Origin: Solobacterium sp. | GTDB lineage: Bacteria > Bacillota_I > Bacilli_A > Erysipelotrichales > Erysipelotrichaceae | Assembly: GCA_024680365.1 (NCBI GenBank) | Contig: JAILCN010000143.1 | Coordinates: 1 to 59,161 of the forward strand | Direction of reading: 5' to 3' | Length of the DNA: 59,161 nt | Shown here: in pieces, positions 31,764 to 40,345 of the stretch | Numbering within the stretch: the stretch's first letter is position 1 | How the letters are laid out: each line of letters opens with the position of its first letter | Translations under genes and position numbers: made by a program | The notes under the pieces: generated by a model | The model's database searches: none | What the model saw: only the letters and a program-made list of their open reading frames with translations | What the model was told of the DNA's origin: nothing

Positions 31764-33131
31764 TTGAAAGATATGAAACTTCTCAAAGACAGGACATTTC
31801 TGAATTCCCTGAGGACAGTGATGCTGCCGATCACCCTGCAGTACATTCTGAACTATGCTGTCAGCATTACTGACAACATCATGGTCGGAAGTCTGGGCGA
31901 TCTGGCAGTGACTGCCGTGACGCAGGCAACGCAGCCATATACGCTTTTCTATACGTTTCTTTATGGCCTCGGGGCAGGCGGCACCGTGCTGATCTCGCAG
32001 TACTGGGGAAAGCAGGATATCCCTGCGATCCGCAATCTGATGGGACTCCTGTTCCGGATCGTCATGACCGTATGTGTCCTCTGGTGCAGCGTCTGCATCC
32101 TGTTTCCGGAACAGATCCTGGGCTTCTTTACAAACTCGGAAGCAGTTGTTGAGACCGGCCTGCAGTATTTCCGAATCGCTGTGCTGTCCTATCCTCTGAC
32201 CGCCATGACCGCGTGCTATTTCAACGGCCTGAAGGGCACGGAAAATGTGAAATACGCGACGGGCATCTATGCGGCTTCTTCCGTCATCAATGTGGGTGCC
32301 AACGCGCTTCTGATCTACGGCCTGTTCGGCCTGCCTGCCATGGGCGTCAGAGGAGCAGCTCTGGGCACTCTGATCGCCAGGGCGTTTGAGTTTGTGAACA
32401 TGCTGCATTATGCGGCACGCAAAGAAAAGAAGATCTGTTTCCGGCTGCGGAATATCCTGCATATCGATACCTCCGTTCTGCCGGTCTATATCCGTACCAG
32501 CATTCCTGTTCTGGGCAATGATCTGCTGTGGGGACTGGGCGGTACGATGCAGGTCGCGATCTTCGGCAATCTGGGCGAGACGATGGCAACAGCCACAAGC
32601 ATGGCTGCCATGATGAATCAGCTGGCGCTGGTGCTGGTCTACGGCATTGCGAACGCTGCTGCTGTTCTCGTCGGCAAACAGACAGGAACCGGAGACGAAG
32701 AGAAGGCATGGGAAATGGGAAAGACATTCCTGGTCCTTGGCGTGATCACAGGCGCTTTGACCTGCGGCATTGTCCTGCTCGCCAGAAAGCCGTTCCTGAT
32801 GCTGTATCCGAACATCATGGCTGAAAGCAGGCAGCTGGCGTCGCAGATCATCCTCGTGATTGCCTTTATCATGATTCCGCGGACACTGGAAAACATCTGC
32901 ATCATCGGCGTGCTGAGAGGTTCGGGAGATACCCGCAGCGCCTTCCTGATCGATCTTGGCTGTCAGTGGCTGATCGGTCTGCCTCTGGGGTATCTTTCCG
33001 CGTTTGTCTGGAAGTGGCCGGTGCTTGCGGTGTATGCCGTTATGTGCACAGATATCTGCGCCAAGGATATTCTGGGCATCAGAAGGATCCTGAAGGGAAA
33101 GTATATCCACAATCTGACGGAACAGGTGTAA
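31764..33131 (+). CDS. MATE-family antiporter (third copy)
   Basis: 455 aa. TTG 31764 is chosen because AAAGGA sits 10 bases before it; ATG 31773 is an alternative three codons in. Twelve helices in two halves, beginning LPITLQYILNYAVSITDNIMVG. The second half starts RTSIPVLGNDLLWGLGGTMQ. It resembles uncharacterised MATE proteins close to the MatE/DinF split. A drug or metabolite antiporter of unknown substrate. Confidence 0.92.
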   Translation: MKDMKLLKDRTFLNSLRTVMLPITLQYILNYAVSITDNIMVGSLGDLAVTAVTQATQPYTLFYTFLYGLGAGGTVLISQYWGKQDIPAIRNLMGLLFRIVMTVCVLWCSVCILFPEQILGFFTNSEAVVETGLQYFRIAVLSYPLTAMTACYFNGLKGTENVKYATGIYAASSVINVGANALLIYGLFGLPAMGVRGAALGTLIARAFEFVNMLHYAARKEKKICFRLRNILHIDTSVLPVYIRTSIPVLGNDLLWGLGGTMQVAIFGNLGETMATATSMAAMMNQLALVLVYGIANAAAVLVGKQTGTGDEEKAWEMGKTFLVLGVITGALTCGIVLLARKPFLMLYPNIMAESRQLASQIILVIAFIMIPRTLENICIIGVLRGSGDTRSAFLIDLGCQWLIGLPLGYLSAFVWKWPVLAVYAVMCTDICAKDILGIRRILKGKYIHNLTEQV

Positions 33132-33217
33132 TGCCGCTCCCAAGACTTCCGGTTTGTTGTACAATGAAAGCAGAAGAAGTATCTGTAAAATATCATTGAT
33201 CACCGGAGGAGAGGAAT

Positions 33218-33805
33218 ATGACAGGAAAAATCATTACGATCAGCCGGCAGTTCGGAAGCGGGGGCAGAACGATCGGAAAGCTCACCGCCCGGCAGCTCGG
33301 ACTGGAATGCTACGACAGCGAGATCATTGCGGAGATCGCGAAAAAGAGCGGCTTTGATCAGAACTACATTAAGGAAAACAGTGAAGATACTGCGGAAACA
33401 GGCCTGTTTGCCGCACTTTCCGGGCTGGATTTCTACGGCCATTCCAACCGCGACGAGATCTGGACGATGCAGTGCCGGGTCATCCGTGAACTGGCAGAGA
33501 AAGGACCGTGCGTGATCGTCGGCAGATGCGCGGACTACGTCCTCAAAGAAGACTTTGATCTGCTCAAAGTATTCATCTATGCGGATATGGAAGCCAGAGC
33601 AAGAAGGATCGTCGAACAGTACGGGGAAAGCGATGAACATCCTGAGAAGCGTCTGCGCGACAAGGACAAGAGAAGGGCAGCCTACTACGAAGTGTACACA
33701 GATCAGAAATTCGGTGATTTCGAGAATTATGATCTGTGCCTGTGCAGTTCATCGATCGGCATAGACAAATGCGCAAAGATCATCCGGGAAGTATACCAGA
33801 TGTGA
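33218..33805 (+). CDS. Cytidylate-kinase-like P-loop protein
   Basis: 195 aa behind GGAGGAGAGG. P-loop-like ISRQFGSGGRTIGK, then DSEIIAEIAKKSG, VIVGRCADYVL and RLRDKDKRRAAYYEVY. These fit the Cytidylate_kin2 family. The P-loop GSGGRTIGK differs from GxxxxGK[ST] only in the last Thr. Family members are widespread in Bacillota, often of unproven substrate. True CMP kinase (Cmk) is longer, so a specialised role is likely. Confidence 0.88.
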   Translation: MTGKIITISRQFGSGGRTIGKLTARQLGLECYDSEIIAEIAKKSGFDQNYIKENSEDTAETGLFAALSGLDFYGHSNRDEIWTMQCRVIRELAEKGPCVIVGRCADYVLKEDFDLLKVFIYADMEARARRIVEQYGESDEHPEKRLRDKDKRRAAYYEVYTDQKFGDFENYDLCLCSSSIGIDKCAKIIREVYQM

Positions 33806-33810
33806 TCACG

Positions 33811-33834
33811 GCAGGCAGACGCCTGCTTTTTTTT
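33811..33834 (+). terminator. Terminator after the cytidylate-kinase-like gene
   Basis: GCAGGC-AGAC-GCCTGC followed by eight T. Confidence 0.93.
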
Positions 33835-33850
33835 ATACAAACAAGCGATA

Positions 33851-33879
33851 TTGACAAAATGAAAGCGCTATTTTATTGT
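33851..33879 (+). promoter_or_regulatory. LacI-regulator promoter with cre-like box in its spacer
   Basis: TTGACA (33851-33856), 17 bases, TATTGT (33874-33879). Between them TGAAAGCGCTATTT (33860-33873) fits the CcpA cre consensus TGWAARCGYTWNCW except for one base. Confidence 0.8.
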
Positions 33880-33890
33880 AAAAGTAAGCT

Positions 33891-33908
33891 GTGAACGTTT
33901 CCGGTAAC
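33891..33908. promoter_or_regulatory. LacI-type operator before the regulator gene
   Basis: Read on the minus strand, TTACCGGAAACGTTCAC closely resembles the right-hand operator of the maltodextrin operon (TTTACGGAAACGTTTAC). It lies just after the transcription start, which suggests autoregulation. Confidence 0.55.
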
Positions 33909-33934
33909 GATTCCATCTGTTAGAAAGGGAAGAA

Positions 33935-34963
33935 ATGAAGACAATTAAGGACATTGCGCGTTTGTCGGGCTACAGCATCGGCACTGTTTCCCGTGTGATC
34001 AACAACCGTCCTGATGTCAGCGCGGAAGCCCGCAGGAAAATTGAGGAAGTCATCGCAAGAGAAAATTTCCAGCCGAACTCCAATGCAAAGCTGCTCAAGC
34101 AGAGGGAGACATCGGCAATCACTGTGATCGTCAAAGGCATCAACAATAATTTTCTCGAGTCGATCCTGGAAGAAGTCCAGATCTCACTGCATATGCATGG
34201 AGAAGACATCAATGTTGTCTTCATGGATGAGACAGAAAACGAGATCGATACGGCGATCCAGATCTGTTCGACCCAGAAGCCGAAAGGCATTATCTTCCTG
34301 GGCGGCAATCTGAAATACTTCCAGGAGAAGTTCAGACTGATCAGTATTCCCTGCGTGCTTGTGACCGACACTGCATCCGGGCTTGGTTTTGATAATCTGT
34401 CCAGTTTCGCAACGGATGACATGGAAGCCGCGAAAGAAGCGATCGCCTATCTGATCCACAAAGGACACAGAAAGATCGGCATCGTCGGCGGCAGCATCAG
34501 CTCTGAGATGGGCCAGGTAGGATCCCGGAGACTGGAAGGGGCGCTGGCGGAACTGCGCAGGCATAAGATCCCGTTCGATGTCCGGAAAGACTTTGTTTCA
34601 TGCCGTTTCTCCATGGAAGAAGGCTACAAGGCAGCGAAAAAACTGCTGGAGAAGAAGAAGGACATCACAGGCATCTTCGCAGTCAGCGATATGATCGCGA
34701 TCGGCGTGATCCGCGCCTGTGCGGACAAAGGACTGAAGGTGCCGGATGACGTTTCGCTGATCGGTTTTGACGGCATCGACTACACGAAGTATTCCAATCC
34801 CCGGCTTGCGACCATTCAGCAGGATGTCAGGGAACTGGCAAAGAGAAGCGTGGAAGACCTGCTGATGCGGATCAACTACAGCAGACCGGCAGTGCACGGA
34901 ATGGTCATGTTCCGGGTCATCACCGGCGAAAGCATTAAGGAACTGAAGGTTTCAAAACAGTAA
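33935..34963 (+). CDS. LacI-family regulator of the maltodextrin locus
   Basis: 342 aa behind AGAAAGGGAAG. The N-terminal helix-turn-helix is TIKDIARLSGYSIGTVSRVINNRPDVS (residues 3-29, shown in part) with a hinge helix NAKLLKQR. A periplasmic-binding-protein-like ligand domain (about 60-335) follows, with VSDMIAIGVIRA and VSLIGFDGIDYTKYSNPRLATI typical of the family. It sits directly before the maltodextrin operon and most likely represses it in the absence of maltodextrins. CcpA-type control overlays it through the cre-like boxes. Confidence 0.93.
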   Translation: MKTIKDIARLSGYSIGTVSRVINNRPDVSAEARRKIEEVIARENFQPNSNAKLLKQRETSAITVIVKGINNNFLESILEEVQISLHMHGEDINVVFMDETENEIDTAIQICSTQKPKGIIFLGGNLKYFQEKFRLISIPCVLVTDTASGLGFDNLSSFATDDMEAAKEAIAYLIHKGHRKIGIVGGSISSEMGQVGSRRLEGALAELRRHKIPFDVRKDFVSCRFSMEEGYKAAKKLLEKKKDITGIFAVSDMIAIGVIRACADKGLKVPDDVSLIGFDGIDYTKYSNPRLATIQQDVRELAKRSVEDLLMRINYSRPAVHGMVMFRVITGESIKELKVSKQ

Positions 34964-34999
34964 AAAAGCGACAAACATAAAAAAATGTATGCAAAAGTA

Positions 35000-35028
35000 T
35001 TGCAAAATGAAAACGCTTCAATTATGAT
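35000..35028 (+). promoter_or_regulatory. Maltodextrin operon promoter with cre-like box in its spacer
   Basis: TTGCAA (35000-35005), 17 bases, TATGAT (35023-35028). TGAAAACGCTTCAA (35008-35021) fits the cre consensus at 13 of 14 positions and fills the spacer. Confidence 0.85.
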
Positions 35029-35039
35029 GAAGAAGAAGA

Positions 35040-35065
35040 TGTAAACGTTTACGGAAACGTTTACA
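35040..35065. promoter_or_regulatory. Tandem LacI-type operators
   Basis: GTAAACGTTTAC (35041-35052), a perfect palindrome, is followed immediately by GGAAACGTTTAC (35053-35064). Both have the central CG of LacI-family sites and lie just past the transcription start. Confidence 0.85.
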
Positions 35066-35094
35066 ATAATTCAACTGTTTTTAGGAGGGAAAAT

Positions 35095-36357
35095 ATGAAC
35101 AGTAAGAAATTTTTTAAATCCGGACTGGCTGCACTGTTAAGCATTGCAATGCTGGCAGGCTGCAGCAACAAACCTGCCGGCGGCGGCAGCAGCAAGGGTG
35201 AAGGTGAAAAGACACCGGAACCGGCAGCGGAAACAGTAAAGGCTAACGTCAAAGTATGGGGACCGCAGGAAGACCAGTCCAAGGACAACGGCGAGTGGCT
35301 CCAGACAATGTGCGAAGCTTTCAACGCTGCACATCCTGAATGGGAACTGACATTCAAGTATGAGACATGCTCTGAAGGCGATGCAAAGACAAACGTCGGA
35401 ACAGACCCGAGCGCAGCAGGCGATGTCTACATGTTCGCGAACGACCAGATCCCTGATCTGTTAAAGGCTAACGCAATTGCTAAATTCGGCGGAACCATCC
35501 TGGATGGAATCAAGAAGGCAAACAGCCAGACAACAGTCAACACAGTATCCTATGACGGAGCTGTATACGGCGTTCCGTTCACAGGAAACACATGGTTCAT
35601 GTACTATGACAAGAGCGTCTTCTCGGATGACGACATCAAGTCCCTGGATGCAATGCTCGAAAAGGGCAAAGTCGCATTCCCGCTCAGCAACTCCTGGTAT
35701 CTCGCTTCCTTCTATGTAGCGAACGGATGCACACTGTTCGGCGAAAACGGCGACAACGCTGACGCAGGACTCGACTTCTCCGGTGAGAAGGCTGTCAAGG
35801 TTACAGAATACCTCGTTGATCTCGTAGCAAACAAGAACTTCGCTGACGGCGATGTAGGAACAGTTGCCGATGCAAAGGCATTCTTCTCCGGAACATGGGA
35901 CTACCAGAAGGCAGTCGATGCTTACAAGGACAACCTCGGAATCGCTCAGCTGCCGACGATCACGATCGACGGACAGGCTAAGCAGATGAAGTCCTTCGCA
36001 GGATCCAAGGCGATCGGCGTCAACCCGGCAGGTGCTCTCTATAAGGAACATCCGGAAATCGCAGCAGCTCTTGCAGCTTGGCTCGGCGGAACAGAAGCTC
36101 AGCAGAAACACTATGAACTGAGAAACATCATCCCGACAGACACATCCATCAAGGTTGACGATCCGCTGGCAAAGGCACAGATGGACACAATGTCCAACAC
36201 TTCCATCGTTCAGCCGCTGCAGGCTAACATGGGCAACTACTGGGGACCGGCAGAATCCATGGGTAAGGAAATCGTCAACGGTACTGTCACAAAGGCAAAC
36301 GCTGCTGAAAAGACAGAAGCTATGAACACAGCTATGAACACATCTGTTGTTCAGTAA
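35095..36357 (+). CDS. Maltodextrin ABC transporter binding lipoprotein (MalE-like)
   Basis: 420 aa behind AGGAGG. Lipoprotein signal with lipobox LAGC, cleavage before Cys23, then a Gly/Ser-rich tether. It has the fold of family 1 solute-binding proteins: VWGPQEDQS, FNAAHPEWELTF, GDVYMFANDQIPDLLKANAIA, YGVPFTGNTWFMYYDKSVF and a C-terminal GNYWGPAESMGKEI, all matching MalE/MdxE. It captures maltodextrins at the cell surface. The first gene of the operon, probably made in excess because a hairpin protects its 3' end. Confidence 0.94.
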   Translation: MNSKKFFKSGLAALLSIAMLAGCSNKPAGGGSSKGEGEKTPEPAAETVKANVKVWGPQEDQSKDNGEWLQTMCEAFNAAHPEWELTFKYETCSEGDAKTNVGTDPSAAGDVYMFANDQIPDLLKANAIAKFGGTILDGIKKANSQTTVNTVSYDGAVYGVPFTGNTWFMYYDKSVFSDDDIKSLDAMLEKGKVAFPLSNSWYLASFYVANGCTLFGENGDNADAGLDFSGEKAVKVTEYLVDLVANKNFADGDVGTVADAKAFFSGTWDYQKAVDAYKDNLGIAQLPTITIDGQAKQMKSFAGSKAIGVNPAGALYKEHPEIAAALAAWLGGTEAQQKHYELRNIIPTDTSIKVDDPLAKAQMDTMSNTSIVQPLQANMGNYWGPAESMGKEIVNGTVTKANAAEKTEAMNTAMNTSVVQ

Positions 36358-36393
36358 GACCACTAATTCAGATTTCATTTCACAGATCATTGA

Positions 36394-36440
36394 GGAATGC
36401 GGTTGTTGATGCGGAATCGCACTTCACCGCATTCTTCTTA
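36394..36440 (+). promoter_or_regulatory. Hairpin between the malE-like and malF-like genes
   Basis: GAATGCGGT (36395-36403) pairs with ACCGCATTC (36426-36434), with an inner TGCG-GAAT-CGCA. The tail TTCTTCTTA is a weak T-tract. It probably stabilises upstream mRNA or terminates partially, so that more binding protein than permease is made. Confidence 0.65.
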
Positions 36441-36466
36441 TTATCAAACTGAAAGGGGAAAGGCAT

Positions 36467-37828
36467 ATGGCCAAAGTACTGAATGAAAAGTACACGGTGG
36501 GCAAAGCTCTGACAAAAGGCGATCTGTACACAAAGCTTTCTGCGCTTGTGATGGGCGCCGGTCTGGCTGGTCACGGGCAGATCGTCAAAGGCGTTCTTGT
36601 TTTTGCCTGTGAAATTGCATTTATCTTCTACATAGTCACATCCGGAATCGCCAATCTGGCAATGATGCCGAGTCTCGGCGACAGAGCCCAGGAGGAAGTC
36701 TGGAATGAGGCTAAACAGATCTACGAATACACGCAGGGCGACAACTCCCAGCAGATCCTTCTGTTCGGTGTTGTCACACTGTTCGTGATTGCCGGACTGA
36801 TCGCTCTCTGGGTCCTCCAGATGAAGCATTCCTATAAGATCCAGAGACTGCAGGAAAACGGTGAACATGTTCCGACCTTCAAAGAGGATATCATCAGTCT
36901 CTTCAACGGCAACCTGCACATGACGCTGATGACGCTGCCGTGTCTTGGTATTCTGGTGTTCAACATTGTACCGCTGGTCTACATGATCTCGATGGCGTTT
37001 ACGAACTACTCCAAGGAAGGCGAGCATCTGATGCTGTTTGACTGGGATGGTCTGACCCAGTTCGGAAGAGTCCTGAACATGAGCGGCAATATCGGCCGTC
37101 AGTTCTGGCACGTACTGGCATGGACCGTTACCTGGGCGATCTTCGCAACATTCCTGAACTACATTCTCGGCATGGTCCTGGCGATGATCATCAACCGCAA
37201 GGATACAAAGGGAAAAGCGTTCTGGAGATTCTGCTTCGTTCTTTCCATCGCGGTTCCGCAGTTCGTTTCACTGATGGTCATGAACATCATGCTGCAGCCA
37301 AACGGCGCAGTCAACGTCCTGCTGAGAAATCTGGGCTGGATCGGAGCGGCGGATTCACTGCCGTTCTGGACAGATGTTACCTGGGCAAGGATCACGATCA
37401 TCGTGATCAACCTCTGGGTAGGTATTCCGTATACACTGCTTCAGGTCACCGGTATTCTGCAGAATATTCCGGGTGAACTGTATGAGGCAGCGAGAATGGA
37501 CGGCGCCGGTCCGGTGAAGATCTTCTTCTCGATCACATTGCCGTACATGCTGTTCGTTACGACACCGTATCTGATCACATCCTTTGTCGGCAACATCAAT
37601 AACTTCAACGTTATCTACCTGCTTTCCGGAGGCGGACCGACGTATGTCGGAGACACTGCCGGTCAGACCGACCTGCTCGTTACATGGCTGTACAAGCTGA
37701 CGGTCGAACAGCAGTACTACAACCTCGGTGCAGTCATCGGTATCATGACATTCATTATCCTTACGATCATTACTCTCGTAACATACCGCAACTCGGCATC
37801 CTATAAGAATGAGGAGGCGTTCATGTAA
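36467..37828 (+). CDS. Maltodextrin ABC transporter permease (MalF-like)
   Basis: 453 aa behind AAAGGGG. About eight membrane helices. Two lie near residues 40-60 and 95-115, before the conserved core that starts at about 145 (MTLPCLGILVFNIVPLVYMISMAFTNY). The cytoplasmic EAA loop is ELYEAARMDGAGPVKIFFSITLP, where the ATPase docks. It pairs with the MalG-like gene, which starts in its stop codon (TAATG). Confidence 0.95.
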   Translation: MAKVLNEKYTVGKALTKGDLYTKLSALVMGAGLAGHGQIVKGVLVFACEIAFIFYIVTSGIANLAMMPSLGDRAQEEVWNEAKQIYEYTQGDNSQQILLFGVVTLFVIAGLIALWVLQMKHSYKIQRLQENGEHVPTFKEDIISLFNGNLHMTLMTLPCLGILVFNIVPLVYMISMAFTNYSKEGEHLMLFDWDGLTQFGRVLNMSGNIGRQFWHVLAWTVTWAIFATFLNYILGMVLAMIINRKDTKGKAFWRFCFVLSIAVPQFVSLMVMNIMLQPNGAVNVLLRNLGWIGAADSLPFWTDVTWARITIIVINLWVGIPYTLLQVTGILQNIPGELYEAARMDGAGPVKIFFSITLPYMLFVTTPYLITSFVGNINNFNVIYLLSGGGPTYVGDTAGQTDLLVTWLYKLTVEQQYYNLGAVIGIMTFIILTIITLVTYRNSASYKNEEAFM

Positions 37829-38706
37829 TGACTGCAGGAGAAATCAAGAGAAATAAACGGAATCCGCGTATTGTAGCGGTCAACGTTCTGGTTCACATCC
37901 TGCTGGCGATACTGGCATTTATCTGGCTGCTGCCGATCTTCTGGATCGTGATGACCAGTTTCCGGGCTGAACCGGGCGCTTATACAAACACGTTCCTTCC
38001 TCAGGGCTATACCCTGAACAATTATGTCAAGCTGTTCACCGACAGAAACGTTCTGAACTTCCCGAAGATGTTTACGAACACGCTGATCATTGCGATCTGC
38101 TGCTGCTTCATTTCAACATTCTTCATTCTTTCGGTCGCGTACAGTTTGTCCAGAATGCGCTTCAAGTTCCGTAAGCCGTATATGAACCTGGCGATGATCC
38201 TGGGTCTGTTCCCGGGCTTCATGACCATGATCGCTCAGTACTTCATCCTGAAGTCCATGGGTCTGACGGAAGGCAGCATGGTGCGCATCGGTCTGATCGT
38301 TGCCTACACAGCATGTACAGGTCTGGGCTTCCAGATCTCCAAGGGCTTCTTTGATACGATCCCGAGATCCATCGATGAAGCAGCTGTGATCGACGGCGCA
38401 ACGCAGTGGCAGGTATTCACGCAGATCACCATGCCGCTTGCCAAGCCGATCGTTATCTACACGATCCTGACCTCCTTCATTGCTCCGTGGGTCGACTTCA
38501 TCTTCGCCAAGGTACTGTGCCGTGCCAACGCTGACCAGTACACCGTCGCGATCGGCCTCTGGAACATGCTCCAGAAAGAATACATCTATCAGTGGTACAC
38601 ATGCTTCGCAGCCGGAGCGGTTGTCATTTCCATCCCGATCGCGCTTGTATTCCTCTACCTGCAGCAGTTCTACGTAGAAGGAATGTCCGGAGCTGTCAAG
38701 GGATGA
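37828..38706 (+). CDS. Maltodextrin ABC transporter permease (MalG-like)
   Basis: 292 aa. Six membrane helices starting NVLVHILLAILAFIWLLPIFWIV. EAA loop SIDEAAVIDGATQWQVFTQITMPLAKP. The C-terminus YVEGMSGAVKG is typical of MalG. It overlaps its neighbours by 1 and 4 bases. No MalK/MsmX-type ATPase is encoded in the window, so a shared ATPase encoded elsewhere must drive the pair, as with MsmX in Bacillus. Confidence 0.95.
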   Translation: MTAGEIKRNKRNPRIVAVNVLVHILLAILAFIWLLPIFWIVMTSFRAEPGAYTNTFLPQGYTLNNYVKLFTDRNVLNFPKMFTNTLIIAICCCFISTFFILSVAYSLSRMRFKFRKPYMNLAMILGLFPGFMTMIAQYFILKSMGLTEGSMVRIGLIVAYTACTGLGFQISKGFFDTIPRSIDEAAVIDGATQWQVFTQITMPLAKPIVIYTILTSFIAPWVDFIFAKVLCRANADQYTVAIGLWNMLQKEYIYQWYTCFAAGAVVISIPIALVFLYLQQFYVEGMSGAVKG

Positions 38707-40343
38707 CACGCTTCAGAAGAACAAAACGTATCTTCAGCGCACTGCTGTGCACAGCATTACTTGCATCATGCACGGATAATCAGAAACCAGCAGACGGGCA
38801 GTCTGCTGGTTCTTCTGTTCAGATGATGGAACTGAACAAAGATCTCAAAAGTGTGCAGTCTGACGATGCGTACAAGACGACCTATGAAATATTCGTCTAT
38901 TCATTCTGCGATTCCAACGGTGACGGCATCGGCGATCTGAACGGCATCATCAACAAGCTGGACTATATCGCTGACATGGGCTTCAATGCCCTCTGGCTGA
39001 CGCCCGTTCACCCGTCCACGACATATCACAAATACGACGTCATTGATTACTGCGATATCGATCCGGAATTCGGAACGATGGCAGACTACGAAAAGCTGAT
39101 CAGTGAATGCGACAAGCGGAACATCAAAGTGATCATGGACCTTGTCGTCAATCACAGCTCCACGCAGTGCAGCTGGTTCAAGGAAGCGCATCAGTACCTG
39201 AAAGAGCTTCCAGCGGACTGGGGTGCCAGCGCGGATTACTGCAAATACTTTGATTACTACAACTTCACCAGAGAAGGGCAGAACGGCTATGCGCCGCTTG
39301 CGGATACCAACTGGTATTACGAAGCGCGCTTCTGGAGTGAGATGCCGGATCTGAACCTCAACAGCGAAGCTGTCAGGGAAGAGCTGAAAAACATCATGAA
39401 GTTCTGGCTCGACAAGGGCGTATACGGCTTCCGTCTGGACGCTGTGACATCCTACTATACCGGCAATCCGGAAAAGAGCACGGAATTCCTGAAATGGCTG
39501 GTGGAGACCGGCAAGTCGATCCGTTCTGACTGCTACTTCGTCGGTGAAGGATGGACCGGAAGAAATGAGATCGCCGGCTACTATGACAGCGGCATCGATT
39601 CCATGTTCAACTTCCCGTTCGCCGACCAGTCCGGCATGATCTGCAACCTCATGCGGGGAAGCTATGGCGCGGAAGACTTCATCAACGCCCAGATCGCTTC
39701 CGACAAAGAGTTCCGCAGCCACAACGCGTCCTATATCGACGCACCTTTCTACACCAATCACGACATGGCCAGAAGTGCCGGCTACTATGCGCTGGATGAA
39801 GGACCTCTGACAAAGATGTCCTACGGCCTGAGTCTTCTGATGTCAGGCAACTCCTATCTGTATTACGGTGAAGAGATCGGCATGAAGGGTTCCGGCAAGG
39901 ATGAGAATAAGCGGGCACCGATGTACTGGAGCGATGATGAGAATGATCCGGATCTGTGCAAAGGTCCGCAGGACATGGGTGATTTCGAGATGAAATTCCC
40001 GTCCCTGAAAGATCAGATGAAGGATGACCTTTCCATCTGGAACTACATCCGTCAGGCTGTGCATATCCGCACTGCGTTCCCGGCCATCGCAAAAGGAAAG
40101 ATCACGCTGAATGAAGAACTGAGTGATGAAGAACTGGCTGTCTTCACAAAGGATGACGGCAAAGACACGCCGGTACTGATCGTGATCAACGTTACCGACC
40201 AGGAAGAAAAGGCAGACCTTTCTTCCATGAGCGGATATACAAAACTCGCTGCTGTTCTGAATACGTCAGAAGAAAAGATCGTATTTGAGAATGGAAACAT
40301 TACGATGCCTGCTTACAGCATCGCCGTTATCACCGGAGAATGA
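38703..40343 (+). CDS. Surface alpha-amylase, GH13 lipoprotein
   Basis: 546 aa from ATG 38703, in the ATGA overlap with the permease. Signal peptide with lipobox LASC, Cys23 lipidated. GH13 barrel: region I DLVVNHSS (147-153), region II YGFRLDAV with nucleophile Asp246, region III FVGEGW with acid Glu282, region IV YTNHDMAR with Asp354. Calcium-type loop DSNGDGIGD near 70-78. It would cut starch or long maltodextrin at the membrane surface for the binding lipoprotein encoded upstream. Confidence 0.93.
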   Translation: MTRFRRTKRIFSALLCTALLASCTDNQKPADGQSAGSSVQMMELNKDLKSVQSDDAYKTTYEIFVYSFCDSNGDGIGDLNGIINKLDYIADMGFNALWLTPVHPSTTYHKYDVIDYCDIDPEFGTMADYEKLISECDKRNIKVIMDLVVNHSSTQCSWFKEAHQYLKELPADWGASADYCKYFDYYNFTREGQNGYAPLADTNWYYEARFWSEMPDLNLNSEAVREELKNIMKFWLDKGVYGFRLDAVTSYYTGNPEKSTEFLKWLVETGKSIRSDCYFVGEGWTGRNEIAGYYDSGIDSMFNFPFADQSGMICNLMRGSYGAEDFINAQIASDKEFRSHNASYIDAPFYTNHDMARSAGYYALDEGPLTKMSYGLSLLMSGNSYLYYGEEIGMKGSGKDENKRAPMYWSDDENDPDLCKGPQDMGDFEMKFPSLKDQMKDDLSIWNYIRQAVHIRTAFPAIAKGKITLNEELSDEELAVFTKDDGKDTPVLIVINVTDQEEKADLSSMSGYTKLAAVLNTSEEKIVFENGNITMPAYSIAVITGE

Positions 40344-40345
40344 TC

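Noticed and set aside
31686-33203. A 505-codon open frame antisense to the third MATE gene
   Set aside because: It mirrors the codon pattern of the sense gene, has no plausible domain and lies wholly over a clear transporter. The same applies to long antisense frames at 30208-31584, 2349-3749, 28943-29866 and 35461-36390.
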